NCBI RefSeq assembly: GCF_013141915.1
Contig: NZ_SROX01000020.1
Coordinates: 85,385-149,384 of the forward strand
Direction: 5' to 3'
DNA from: Cupriavidus necator
Lineage (GTDB): Bacteria > Pseudomonadota > Gammaproteobacteria > Burkholderiales > Burkholderiaceae
Length of the DNA: 64,000 bases
Shown: piece by piece, positions 40,807 to 49,554 of the stretch
Layout of the letters: each line of letters starts with the position of its first letter
Position numbering within the stretch: position 1 is the first letter of the stretch
Notes under the pieces: generated by a model
Told to the model about the DNA's origin: nothing
Database searches by the model: none
Seen by the model: the letters and a program-made list of their open reading frames with translations, nothing else
Position numbers and translations under genes: made by a program

Positions 40807-43797
40807 ATGACTGCCTCTGATCCGACGAGTTCCGCCGCTGGCGACGCTGCCGACCAACATGGCGCGCGCGCCACACCGGAACCCGCCCATGCGGCGTCCG
40901 TCGCACCGGGGCAGGGCCCCGGCACCATGGCTGCCGGCGCCTTTGCCGTCACCGCGGCGCAGGCACTGCAGCCGCATGGCGAGGGCGCCCAGGCAGGCGG
41001 CGACGTATTGTACTCGGCCGCGTACTCGCACTACGCGCGGCGCGTGCTGCAGGCCCGACCGGACCTGCCGGAAATCCTCGCGGCCGCGGTGGCGCAGCCG
41101 CTCACGCGCGCCTGGATGGCAGCGCGGCTGCAGGCGCTGCACGCGCCCTCGGCCGACGCCGAAGACGCCGCCAAGCGCGCGCTGCGCCGTCTGCGCGCCG
41201 AGGTCATGTGCGCCGTGATCGAGCGCGACCTGCGCGGCCTGGCCACGCTGGGCGAGGTCACGGGCGCGATGACCGACCTGGCCGAACTGGCGATCCAGCA
41301 CGGCCTGGCGGTGCTGGGCGACGATCTCGCCGCCACCTTCGGCCGCCCCGTCGGCGCCCACAGCGGCGAGGTGCAGGAGTTGGTGGTAGTGGGCATGGGC
41401 AAGCTGGGCGGGCGCGAGCTCAATGTCTCGTCCGATATCGACCTGATCTTTCTCTACGACGAGGACGGCGACACCGCGGGCGGGCCACGCAGCCTGTCCA
41501 ACCACGAGTACTTCATCCGCCTGGGACGCCGGCTCATCAACCTGCTCGCCGACGTGACCGCCGACGGCTATGTGTTCCGCGTCGACATGCGGCTGCGCCC
41601 CAATGGCGATGCCGGTCCGCTGGCCTGCAGCCTGGGCATGCTCGAGGAATACCTGGTGGTGCAGGGCCGCGAGTGGGAACGCTATGCCTGGATCAAGGGG
41701 CGCGTGGTATCCGCGCTGGACTCGCCCCATGCGCAGCGTACCGCCGGCCTGCTGGCGCGGCTCACGACGCCGTTCGTGTTCCGGCGCTACCTGGACTACG
41801 GCGTGATCGCGGCGATCCGCTCACTGCATGCACAGATCCGCAGCGAGGCCGCCAAGCGCAGCGGCGGGCTGCCCGGGCATGGTGTCAACCAGCGCTCGTT
41901 CAATATCAAGCTGGGCCGCGGCGGCATCCGCGAGATCGAATTCATGGCGCAGGTGTTCCAGCTGATCCGCGGCGGACAGGACCCCGCGCTGCGGATCCGG
42001 CCGACGCTCGAGGTGCTGGCGGTGGCGGTCGAACGCGGCCTGCTGCCCGCCGGCCAGGCCGCGCAGCTGGGCGATGCCTACCGCTTCCTGCGCCAGCTCG
42101 AACACCGGCTGCAATACCGCGACGACGCGCAGACCCACCACCTGCCGACTTCCGCCGACGAGCAGCTGGCGGTCGCGCAGATGATGGGCTGTGCCGACTG
42201 GCCGGCATTGCTGGCACGGCTGGCCGAGCTGCAGGAACCGGTCGCGCAGCAGTTCGAAGCCACCTTCTCCAACCCGGACGCCGGCCCATGCGAGGCCCTG
42301 TGGCCGGACCTCGTCATGGACGACAGCGCCGCACGCGCGCAGGACAACCCGCGGCAAGACCCGTCGCACAGCGAAGCCGACAGCGCCGTGCCGTGCCAGC
42401 GGCTGCAGGCGGCCGGCTTTACCGACTGCAATGCGCTGCTGGACCGGCTGCGCGCGATCGCTGCGTCGCTGCGCTATCGCGCGCTGTCCGAATCCAGCCG
42501 CGCGCGCTTCGACCAGCTGGTCAACCGCGCGCTCGACCTGGCCGCGCGCCAGGACGACCCTGACAGCACCATCGGACGCTTCATCGACTTCCTTGAAGCG
42601 ATCAGCCGGCGCGCCTCCTACCTGTCGCTGCTGTCCGAGTACCCGCAGGCGATGGACCGCGTCGCGCAGACCCTGCATGCGTCGCGCTGGGCCGCGGCCT
42701 ACCTGACGCGCCATCCGCAACTGCTGGACGAACTGCTCGACAGCGACGCGCTGGCCGGTGCGCCCGACTGGGCCGCGTTTCGCAAGCGCCTGCACGAACG
42801 CCTGCTCGCCGCCGAGGGCCAGGTCGAGCAGCAGATGGACATCCTGCGGCGCGAACACCATGTCGAGACCTTCCGCGTGCTGCTGCAGGACCTGCAGGGC
42901 ATGCTGACGGTGGAGCAGGTGGCCGACCGCCTGTCGGACCTTGCCGATGCCATGCTGGAGGCGACGCTGGCGACGGTCTGGCGCCAGCTGGCCACGCGCC
43001 ACCGCGAGGTGCCGCGCTTCGCCGTGATCGCGTATGGCCGGCTGGGCGGGAAGGAGCTGGGCTATGCGTCGGATCTGGACATCATCTTCCTGTACGACGA
43101 CGAACACGAGCGCGCGCCCGAGGTCTATGCCGCCTATGCGCGCCGCCTGATCACCTGGCTCACCAGCCATACCGCGGCCGGCGCGCTGTTCGACGTCGAT
43201 ACGCGGCTGCGGCCCAATGGCGCGGCCGGCCTGCTGGTGACCAGCTTCGACGCGTTCCGACGCTACCAGCTGCGCGAGGGCGACAACACCGCCTGGGTCT
43301 GGGAACACCAGGCGCTGACGCGCGCGCGCTTCTGCGCGGGCGATGCCGCCATCGGCGAGCGCTTCGAGGCGCTGCGCGCCGAGGTGCTGTGCCAGCAGCG
43401 CGACGCCGCGGCGCTGCGCGGCGAGATCGCGCAGATGCGCCGCAAGGTGGCCGAAGGCCATCCCAATCCGACCGACCTGTTCGACCTGAAACACGACCGC
43501 GGCGGCATGGTCGACATTGAATTCACAGTGCAGTACCTGGTACTGCTGCACAGCCGCGCCCACCCGCAGCTGACGCGCAACGCAGGCAATATCGCGCTGC
43601 TGCGCGAAGCCGGCGAGCTGGGCCTGATCGATGCCAAGCTGGCGCTGGCGGTGGGCGACGCCTACCGCCTGTTCCGCGCGCGCCAGCACCAGCTGCGCCT
43701 CGATGGCCAGGCCCATGCGCGCGTGGCGCCGGCAGCGATGGCCGCGCAGACCGCATCGGTACGCACGCTGTGGCGCGCCGTGTTCGGTGAGGACTGA
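40807..43797 (+). CDS. glnE: Glutamine synthetase adenylyltransferase/deadenylyltransferase
   Basis: GlnE adenylylates glutamine synthetase when nitrogen is plentiful and reverses this when it is scarce, under control of PII (GlnB) and glutamine. The 996-residue protein has two nucleotidyltransferase domains. The N-terminal deadenylylation domain carries Asp210 and Asp212 in GMGKLGGRELNVSSDID, and the C-terminal adenylylation domain carries Asp756 and Asp758 in YGRLGGKELGYASDLD. Helical GlnD-PII-uridylyltransferase-like domains separate and follow them (HDRGGMVDIEF near the end). An Ala/Gly-rich leader of ~50 residues precedes the first domain. The ATG at 40807 is chosen over longer frames. 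It is divergent from yhdP and overlaps the rhombosortase start. Confidence 0.95.
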   Translation: MTASDPTSSAAGDAADQHGARATPEPAHAASVAPGQGPGTMAAGAFAVTAAQALQPHGEGAQAGGDVLYSAAYSHYARRVLQARPDLPEILAAAVAQPLTRAWMAARLQALHAPSADAEDAAKRALRRLRAEVMCAVIERDLRGLATLGEVTGAMTDLAELAIQHGLAVLGDDLAATFGRPVGAHSGEVQELVVVGMGKLGGRELNVSSDIDLIFLYDEDGDTAGGPRSLSNHEYFIRLGRRLINLLADVTADGYVFRVDMRLRPNGDAGPLACSLGMLEEYLVVQGREWERYAWIKGRVVSALDSPHAQRTAGLLARLTTPFVFRRYLDYGVIAAIRSLHAQIRSEAAKRSGGLPGHGVNQRSFNIKLGRGGIREIEFMAQVFQLIRGGQDPALRIRPTLEVLAVAVERGLLPAGQAAQLGDAYRFLRQLEHRLQYRDDAQTHHLPTSADEQLAVAQMMGCADWPALLARLAELQEPVAQQFEATFSNPDAGPCEALWPDLVMDDSAARAQDNPRQDPSHSEADSAVPCQRLQAAGFTDCNALLDRLRAIAASLRYRALSESSRARFDQLVNRALDLAARQDDPDSTIGRFIDFLEAISRRASYLSLLSEYPQAMDRVAQTLHASRWAAAYLTRHPQLLDELLDSDALAGAPDWAAFRKRLHERLLAAEGQVEQQMDILRREHHVETFRVLLQDLQGMLTVEQVADRLSDLADAMLEATLATVWRQLATRHREVPRFAVIAYGRLGGKELGYASDLDIIFLYDDEHERAPEVYAAYARRLITWLTSHTAAGALFDVDTRLRPNGAAGLLVTSFDAFRRYQLREGDNTAWVWEHQALTRARFCAGDAAIGERFEALRAEVLCQQRDAAALRGEIAQMRRKVAEGHPNPTDLFDLKHDRGGMVDIEFTVQYLVLLHSRAHPQLTRNAGNIALLREAGELGLIDAKLALAVGDAYRLFRARQHQLRLDGQAHARVAPAAMAAQTASVRTLWRAVFGED

Positions 43798-44431
43798 GGC
43801 AGCAGGCCAGCCGGCAGCGGCCGGCGCTACGTGGCCGGGACTGCTGGCGGCGATCGTGCTGGTGTGGGGTCTGTCCGCGGCCTTTACCTTCATCCCCGCG
43901 TGGCACGCGCACGGCCTGTACCTGCGCGACGCGGTGCGCGTGGACGGGCAGTGGTGGCGCCTGGCCACGGCGATGTGGGTGCACCTGGACGGCCATCACT
44001 GGCTGGCCGACATGCTCGCCGCCACCGGCGTGCTGGCGATCTGCGCGCGCGTGGCGCGGGTGCGCAGCCTGTTGCTGGTGCTGGTGACGTGCGGCATCGC
44101 GGTGCAGGTGGTGCTGCTGCGCGTGCCGGCGATTGCCTGGTACGGCGGGCTCTCGGGCGCGCTGCACGGGCTGGCCTTGTGGGGCTCCCTGGGGTTGCTG
44201 CGCGCGCCGGGACTGGCGCGCGCCACGGGGGTGCTGTTGTGCCTGGGCGTGCTGGCCAAGGTCTGGGTGGAACAGTCGTGGCTGGCGCCGGTGGTATTCG
44301 ATCCGGCCTGGGGCTTTGGCGTGGTGCGGGCGGCGCACGCGGCCGGCGCCGTGGCCGGCCTGCTGTGCTGGGTCTTGCAGGAATGGTGGTTGGCCCGGCG
44401 GCCGGCGCGCAGCAACGGCACCGCCGCCTGA
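43787..44431 (+). CDS. rrtA: Rhombosortase (rhomboid-family intramembrane serine protease)
   Basis: Rhombosortases are rhomboid-family intramembrane proteases that process proteins bearing a C-terminal GlyGly-CTERM signal. The 214-residue protein has about six hydrophobic helices. Catalytic elements are WYGGLSGALHG with nucleophile Ser123, and RAAHAAGAVAG with His184. The MWVHLDGHHW segment (64-73) after the first helix is typical of the subgroup. I start it at a GTG (43787) that overlaps the glnE stop by 11 bp, because no ATG gives a sensible N-terminus; this start is uncertain. The likely client, a subtilase with a GlyGly-CTERM tail, is encoded next door, convergent, with 16 bp between the stops. 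Confidence 0.87.
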   Translation: MRTEAAGQPAAAGATWPGLLAAIVLVWGLSAAFTFIPAWHAHGLYLRDAVRVDGQWWRLATAMWVHLDGHHWLADMLAATGVLAICARVARVRSLLLVLVTCGIAVQVVLLRVPAIAWYGGLSGALHGLALWGSLGLLRAPGLARATGVLLCLGVLAKVWVEQSWLAPVVFDPAWGFGVVRAAHAAGAVAGLLCWVLQEWWLARRPARSNGTAA

Positions 44432-44447
44432 GCCGCCCGGCGCGCTG

Positions 44448-46079
44448 CTAGAAGCGGCGCCGCAGCGCGAAGCCGAGCAGGCCGGACAGCGCGAGCAGCA
44501 TCGCGGTCCAGAGGGGCACCGCGCCACCGCCGCCACCGCTGCTCGGGGCCGGCGCCGGCGCGGCCTCCGCCGGCGGCGTCGCCAGCGCCGCCACCAGCGC
44601 ACCGTCGGCATCGAGCAGGCCTGCGCCGCACACGCCCGGATTGGTCGTGCAGAACGTGCCGGACGGATGCGGACGCGCCGAGCTCTTCAGCGCCGCCGTG
44701 ACCTGCGCCGGCGTCAGCGCGCCATTGAGCGTGAACATCATCGACACCACGCCCGAAACCATTGGCGCGGCGAAGCTGGTCCCGGCCGACGACGTCACCA
44801 CGTAGTTGCCGAGCGAGGTCTTGCCGTCGTTGCTCAGCGTGCGGATTACCGACGGCGTGACCGTGCAGCGCCCATCCACCACCTGCGAGTTGCCGCAGCC
44901 CCCGCCCGGCGCGCTGATCGCGACCTGCGGTCCGACATTGGCATAGCTGGCGTTCTCGCCGTCGTTGGCGTGCGCGGTGACCGCGATCACGCCGCTGCAG
45001 TCGGCCGGCGCTTCGACCGCGCCGCGGTTGTTGCCGGCCGCTGCCACCACCACCACGCCGCGCGCATTCAGGTCGTTGACCGCCTGTTGCTCAATGCTGC
45101 TGCAAGTGCCGCCGCCCAGGCTGATATTGACCACGCGCGCCGGCGTGGGGTTGTCCGGCACGTTCGGCACCGGCAGGCCGCCGGCCCAGCGCATGCCGTC
45201 GACGGTGTCGGACAGCAGGGCCCCGCAGCGTCCCGAGACCCGCACCGGCAGGATGCGCGCATTCCAGTCGACGCCCGCGATGTCGCGCGCGTTGTTGGTC
45301 TGCGCCCCCAGCACGCCGGCCACGCGCGTGCCATGCCAGCTGTTGTTGGTCGGCTCGGTAATGGGCGTGGTGCTGCCGGGGCAGGTGAAGTCGGCGGGCA
45401 GGTTGTCGCCAGCGTCGGTCGGATCGCCGTCGCGGCCGTCGCCATCGTTGGAGACCGTGGCGGTGCTGATGAAGTCATAGCCGGGCAGCAGCCGTCCCGC
45501 CAGGTCGGGGTGCGGCAGGATGCCGGTGTCCACCACCGCGACCACCAAGCCGCTGCTGCCGCGGGTGCGGTCCCACGCGCGCGGCAGGTTAACGCCGCCC
45601 ACAACGGTGCCGGTGCCCTTCAGGTACGGCTGGTTGACCTGGAATTCGGGGTCGTCGGGCAGGGTGTCGTGCAGCCGCAGCCAGCGGTCGGGCACGGCAT
45701 CGGCCACGCGCGGATCCTGGCGCAGCCGCGCCGCCGCGGCTTCGGGGTCGGCGGCAAAGGCGTCGGGGATTTGCAGTAGTTGCAGGTTGCCGCCCATGGC
45801 CCGGCGTGCCGTGACGGCGATGCCGGTGCGTTCGCTCAATTGCTTGAGGGCTTCGGCTGCGGCCGGGCTCTTGCCGGCGCCGTTGCCATCGACCGCGGTG
45901 GCGCCGTCGGCCCAGCGCACGATGATGTGGCCGGTATAGGCGGGTGCGGGCTGCGCACCGGCGGCGAGTGCCGCGCTGGTCGGGACCGCGCCGCAGGCAG
46001 CCGCGGCGGCCAGGGCGAGGGCCCGCCAGCGGCGGGCCGCGAAGTTGCGGCAGAACACGGGCAGTGCGGATTGCGGCAT
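44448..46079 (-). CDS. Subtilisin-like S8 serine protease with GlyGly-CTERM tail
   Basis: This 543-residue secreted subtilase has a signal peptide ending near residue 40 (AALAAGAQ) and an I9-like propeptide (about 48-135). The S8 catalytic domain has Asp184 (VVDTGILPHPD), His249 (WHGTRVAG), oxyanion Asn350 (AAAGNN) and Ser435 (SAGTSFAAPM). A Pro/Ala linker is followed by a GlyGly-CTERM signal (about 515-543): SSGGGGGAVPLW, a hydrophobic helix, and RRR near the end. Such tails are recognised by rhombosortase, encoded adjacent. Several cysteine pairs suggest disulfides. The start at 46079 has GGGAGGAG upstream. A propeptide-like lipoprotein gene precedes it in the same direction. Client status is inferred from motif and neighbourhood. 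Confidence 0.92.
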   Translation of the reverse strand: MPQSALPVFCRNFAARRWRALALAAAAACGAVPTSAALAAGAQPAPAYTGHIIVRWADGATAVDGNGAGKSPAAAEALKQLSERTGIAVTARRAMGGNLQLLQIPDAFAADPEAAAARLRQDPRVADAVPDRWLRLHDTLPDDPEFQVNQPYLKGTGTVVGGVNLPRAWDRTRGSSGLVVAVVDTGILPHPDLAGRLLPGYDFISTATVSNDGDGRDGDPTDAGDNLPADFTCPGSTTPITEPTNNSWHGTRVAGVLGAQTNNARDIAGVDWNARILPVRVSGRCGALLSDTVDGMRWAGGLPVPNVPDNPTPARVVNISLGGGTCSSIEQQAVNDLNARGVVVVAAAGNNRGAVEAPADCSGVIAVTAHANDGENASYANVGPQVAISAPGGGCGNSQVVDGRCTVTPSVIRTLSNDGKTSLGNYVVTSSAGTSFAAPMVSGVVSMMFTLNGALTPAQVTAALKSSARPHPSGTFCTTNPGVCGAGLLDADGALVAALATPPAEAAPAPAPSSGGGGGAVPLWTAMLLALSGLLGFALRRRF

Positions 46080-46147
46080 GGATTTCTCCTCCCTGGGGCG
46101 TAGCGCGCACTGGCTGGGCCGGCGCGTGGGCATCTTATGTAGCGAAT

Positions 46148-46187
46148 ACGATCCCGGCGGGTTGTGCAAGGCCGGCTTCGGGATCGT
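46148..46187. repeat. Inverted repeat between lipoprotein and subtilase genes
   Basis: The 9-bp perfect arms ACGATCCCG (46148-46156) and CGGGATCGT (46179-46187) enclose a GC-rich loop. The element lies in the 151-bp gap upstream of the subtilase, so it may be a partial terminator, a processing site or an operator. No T tract is present. Confidence 0.45.
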
Positions 46188-46230
46188 CTGCGTTCGTTAA
46201 TGCGGCATTCCGTACAGATTCAGTCCCGTC

Positions 46231-46647
46231 CTAGCGCGCCGGCATATCGCGGCTGGCGGGAATATTGCGGCTGGGCTTGAGCAGCCGGTCCGGTTCGGCG
46301 GTCTCGATGCGCGGCGTGGCGCGCAGCGTGTCGACGGCCTGGTCGAGGGTGGCGTCCGCCGACGGCGAGATCGCCGTGACCAGCCAGACTCCGCCCGACA
46401 TCGGCCGCTTGACCACATAGCGGATCGGGCCCTTGATCTCGGCCAGCAGCTTGCCGGCATCTTCGGACAGGTCTACCGCGGGCGGCTTGAAGTGGACCAT
46501 GATGTCGCCGAGCGACCGGTCGTCGCTGATGCTGCCCGGCGGCGGCGCCGAGGCCTTGGGCTGCGCCTGGCAGCCGGACAGCGCCAGCAGGGCGGCCGAG
46601 GCGGCGGTGGCAATGGCCAGCACGGCGCGCAGCGAGGGGCGGGTCAT
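46231..46647 (-). CDS. Small lipoprotein resembling a subtilase I9 propeptide
   Basis: This 138-residue predicted lipoprotein has a hydrophobic signal with lipobox LSGC (Cys26), then a Pro-rich linker and one small domain (about 47-124). That domain parallels the propeptide of the neighbouring subtilase strand for strand: DIMVHF versus HIIVRW, a central VVKRPMSGGVWLVTAI versus VTARRAMGGNLQLLQI, and TPRIETAEPDRLLKP versus DPRVADAVPDRWLRL. Inhibitor-I9 domains fold and inhibit their own subtilase, so a separate membrane-anchored copy could act as an inhibitor or folding chaperone. This similarity was found by eye and not by search. It precedes the subtilase by 151 bp in the same direction and follows recN by 76 bp. 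Confidence 0.75.
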   Translation of the reverse strand: MTRPSLRAVLAIATAASAALLALSGCQAQPKASAPPPGSISDDRSLGDIMVHFKPPAVDLSEDAGKLLAEIKGPIRYVVKRPMSGGVWLVTAISPSADATLDQAVDTLRATPRIETAEPDRLLKPSRNIPASRDMPAR

Positions 46648-46723
46648 GGGGAAACTCCTGTCAGTTTATGGAATGGGCGATGGCTCGCAAGCGGGCGCAA
46701 AGGGTTGCAATCGGTCGCGCCGC

Positions 46724-48469
46724 TCAGCCAACCGCGGCGCGGCGGCCGCGTTTGCCGTCCTTGCCCGCGCGCTGGCTGGTGCCGCTGTCGGCCATGCCCT
46801 GCGCCAGCATCTCCTGCGCATGTTGCAGCGTGGTGGCGGTGACAGTGGCGCCGCCCAGCATGCGCGCGGTCTCGACCACGCGCCCGGCCGGGTCCAGCAC
46901 GCGGATGCGCGAGCGCGTGACCGAAGCTTCGGCCTCGGCCGTGGTTTCCTTGCTGACCAGCAGGTGCGTGCCGGCCTGCGCCGCCACCTGCGGCAGGTGG
47001 GTCACGCACAGCACCTGGCGCGCGCGGCCCAGTTCCTGCAGGCGCCGGCCGACCACCTCGGCCACCGCACCGCCGATGCCGGTATCGACTTCGTCGAAGA
47101 TCAGCGTGGGCGTCGGCGAGGCTTCGCTGGTGATCACCGAGATCGCCAGGCTGATGCGCGCCAGTTCGCCACCGGAGGCCACCCGGGCCAGCGGCCGCGC
47201 GCTGACGCCGGCGTGGCCGGCCACCAGGAACTCGACCTGCTCGAGGCCGTAGCTCTGGCCTTGGTCGAGCGGATTGAGTGCCGCGACAAAGCTGCCGCCT
47301 GCCATCGACAAGCCCTGCATGGCGTCGGTGACCGCGCCGGACAGTGCCTGCGCGGCGATAGCGCGGGCCTGGCTGAGGTGCTGCGCCAACGTCAGGTAGG
47401 CGGCCTTGGCCGCGGCCTCGCGCGCCATCACCTTGTTCAGGTCCTGCGCGGCCTGCAGGTCGTCGAGCTGCTGGCGGCGCGCGACCAGTTCATCGGGCAA
47501 TTGCTCGGGCGGCAGCCGGTACTTGCGCGCGGTGGCGTGCAGCGCCTGCATGCGCTCTTCCACCACCTGCAGCCGCTCGGGGTCGAGTTCGAGCCGGTCG
47601 ACATAGCGCGTCAGCGAATGCGCGGCTTCCTCGGCCTGCAGCTGCGCTGGCTCGAGCGCGGCCAGCACGTCGCGCAGCGCGGGATCGACATCGGCCAGCT
47701 GCTGCACCCTGTGCACGATGCCATTGAGCGCAGACAGCACCGAACCGTCGGCCTCGGACAGCGCGTCGAGCGCGGCGCGGCTGCCGTCGATCAGGCCGGC
47801 GGCGTGCGAGAGCCGGTTGTACTCCGACTGGATCTCGTCCCATTCGCCTGGCTGCGGGTTAAGCTTGTCCAGCTCGCCGACCTGCCATTCGAGACGTTCG
47901 CGTTCCAGCTGCATCTCGCGCGACTGGTGCTCCACCGCTTCGCGCTGGCGCACGCAGGCGCGCCATGCGCGCCAGGCCTCGGCCACGGCAGCGGCCTGCT
48001 GCGCCAGCCCGGCGTGGGCATCGAACAGCAGCCGCTGCGCATCGGGGCGCAGCAGCTGCTGGTGCGCATGCTGGCCATGGATGTCGACCAGCTGGTCGCC
48101 CACTTCGCGCAGTTGCGCCAGCGTTGCGGCCGCGCCATTGATAAAGGCCTTGCTGCGGCCGCCGGCATCGACGGTACGGCGCAGCAGCACGGTCGGGACG
48201 CCGCCGTCGTCTTCGCTGTTGAGTTCGCGTTCGGCCAGCCACGCATCCAGCGCCGGATGGGTCGAGAAGATGGCGCTGACGCTGGCGCGCGGCGCGCCTT
48301 CGCGGACCACGCCGGCATCGGCGCGTTCGCCCAGCACCAGTGCCAGGGCGTCGATCAGGATCGATTTGCCGGCGCCGGTCTCGCCGGTGAAGACGGTAAA
48401 GCCGGTGGTGAAGTCCAGGTCGAGCGTGTCGACGATGACGAAATCACGGATGGACAGGCTGCGCAGCAT
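46724..48469 (-). CDS. recN: DNA repair protein RecN
   Basis: RecN is an SMC-like ATPase that helps repair DNA double-strand breaks. The 581-residue protein has Walker A GETGAGKS at 29-36 and a long central coiled-coil (about 160-370). The C-terminal half carries the ABC signature and Walker B (VASGGELARISLAISVI, then LIFDEVDTGIGG) and the His-containing VTHLPQVAAQAGTHLLV. Its length is close to the E. coli protein (553). It is oriented with nadK, 65 bp upstream, as in many proteobacteria, so the pair may be co-transcribed. Confidence 0.96.
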   Translation of the reverse strand: MLRSLSIRDFVIVDTLDLDFTTGFTVFTGETGAGKSILIDALALVLGERADAGVVREGAPRASVSAIFSTHPALDAWLAERELNSEDDGGVPTVLLRRTVDAGGRSKAFINGAAATLAQLREVGDQLVDIHGQHAHQQLLRPDAQRLLFDAHAGLAQQAAAVAEAWRAWRACVRQREAVEHQSREMQLERERLEWQVGELDKLNPQPGEWDEIQSEYNRLSHAAGLIDGSRAALDALSEADGSVLSALNGIVHRVQQLADVDPALRDVLAALEPAQLQAEEAAHSLTRYVDRLELDPERLQVVEERMQALHATARKYRLPPEQLPDELVARRQQLDDLQAAQDLNKVMAREAAAKAAYLTLAQHLSQARAIAAQALSGAVTDAMQGLSMAGGSFVAALNPLDQGQSYGLEQVEFLVAGHAGVSARPLARVASGGELARISLAISVITSEASPTPTLIFDEVDTGIGGAVAEVVGRRLQELGRARQVLCVTHLPQVAAQAGTHLLVSKETTAEAEASVTRSRIRVLDPAGRVVETARMLGGATVTATTLQHAQEMLAQGMADSGTSQRAGKDGKRGRRAAVG

Positions 48470-48534
48470 CGTGGCGGGAAGGGTAGTCGGTCCGATGAAG
48501 TTCGGGCTCGGGCTGAGGGGCGGCTGGATGGCGC

Positions 48535-49452
48535 TCAGAGGCGGTTGTCTTCGGACGGGTATTCGTGCCAGTGCAATTTCTTGCGCAGCGTGGCGTAGTA
48601 GTTGTAGCCCACCGGGTGCAGCAGGTTGATGGTCTTTTCCGAGCGCCGCACCACGATGCGGTCGCCTGGCAGCAGCGAGGTCAGCGACTGCATGTCGAAG
48701 TTGACGCTGGCATCGCGCGCGCTGGCCACCTCGATGGTGACCTCGGCGTCGTGCGGCAGCACGATCGGCCGGTTGGACAGCGCGTGGGGGGCAATCGGCA
48801 CCAGCACCACACCCGACAGCGTGGGATGCAGGATCGGGCCGCCGGCCGACAGCGCGTAGGCGGTCGAGCCGGTGGCGGTCGACACGATCAGCCCGTCGGA
48901 GCGCTGGTTGTACATGAAGTGGCCGTCCACGGAAACCGCCAGTTCGACCATGCCGGAGATGCCGGAGCGGTTCACCACCACATCGTTCAGGGCCAGCGCG
49001 GCGAAGATGTCCATGTCGTCGCGCACCACCCGCGACGCCAGCAGCAGCCGGGTCTCTGACTCGTAGCGGCCGTCCAGCATGTCGGGCAGCACCGTGTGCG
49101 CGTCTTCCAGCGCAATATCGGTCATGAAGCCGAGCCGCCCGTGGTTCACGCCGATCAGGGGCACGTCGTGCCCGGCGAGCTGGCGGGCAAGGCCCAGCAG
49201 CGTGCCGTCGCCGCCCAGCACCACGGCCACGTCGGCCTCGCGGCCGATCTCTTCGGCCGACAGGGCGGGGTAGGAGGTCAGCCCGGTGGCCAGCGCGGTC
49301 TCGCGCTCGAACACCACGTCCTGGCCGTTGCGCAGGATGTAGGAGGCGATCTCCTCCAGGGGCCCTTCGATGCCGGCGGTGGAGTACCGGCCCACCAGGG
49401 CGACGGTCTTGAATGGAGTGCGCACGGCGCTGGCTTTGGGTGGGGCGGACAT
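48535..49452 (-). CDS. nadK: NAD kinase
   Basis: NAD kinase phosphorylates NAD to NADP in the cytoplasm. The 305-residue protein has the diagnostic GGDGT at 80-84 (VVLGGDGTLLG), VNHGRLGFMTD, the NE/ND-containing ALNDVVVNR, and the glycine-rich SDGLIVSTATGSTAYALSAG, all hallmarks of the family. The ATG at 49452 is the only start that gives the normal N-terminus (MSAPPKASA). It is divergent from hrcA across about 100 bp, a neighbourhood common in Burkholderiales, and it is followed by recN on the same strand. Confidence 0.96.
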   Translation of the reverse strand: MSAPPKASAVRTPFKTVALVGRYSTAGIEGPLEEIASYILRNGQDVVFERETALATGLTSYPALSAEEIGREADVAVVLGGDGTLLGLARQLAGHDVPLIGVNHGRLGFMTDIALEDAHTVLPDMLDGRYESETRLLLASRVVRDDMDIFAALALNDVVVNRSGISGMVELAVSVDGHFMYNQRSDGLIVSTATGSTAYALSAGGPILHPTLSGVVLVPIAPHALSNRPIVLPHDAEVTIEVASARDASVNFDMQSLTSLLPGDRIVVRRSEKTINLLHPVGYNYYATLRKKLHWHEYPSEDNRL

Positions 49453-49554
49453 GCCGGGATTAGACCATACCGCCGCGACGGTTGTCAGCAGGCGCCGGCG
49501 GCCCTTCCGGCCCGGCCGCCAGAAGGTCCAAAACTTGCGTAAAATCGGGGCATC

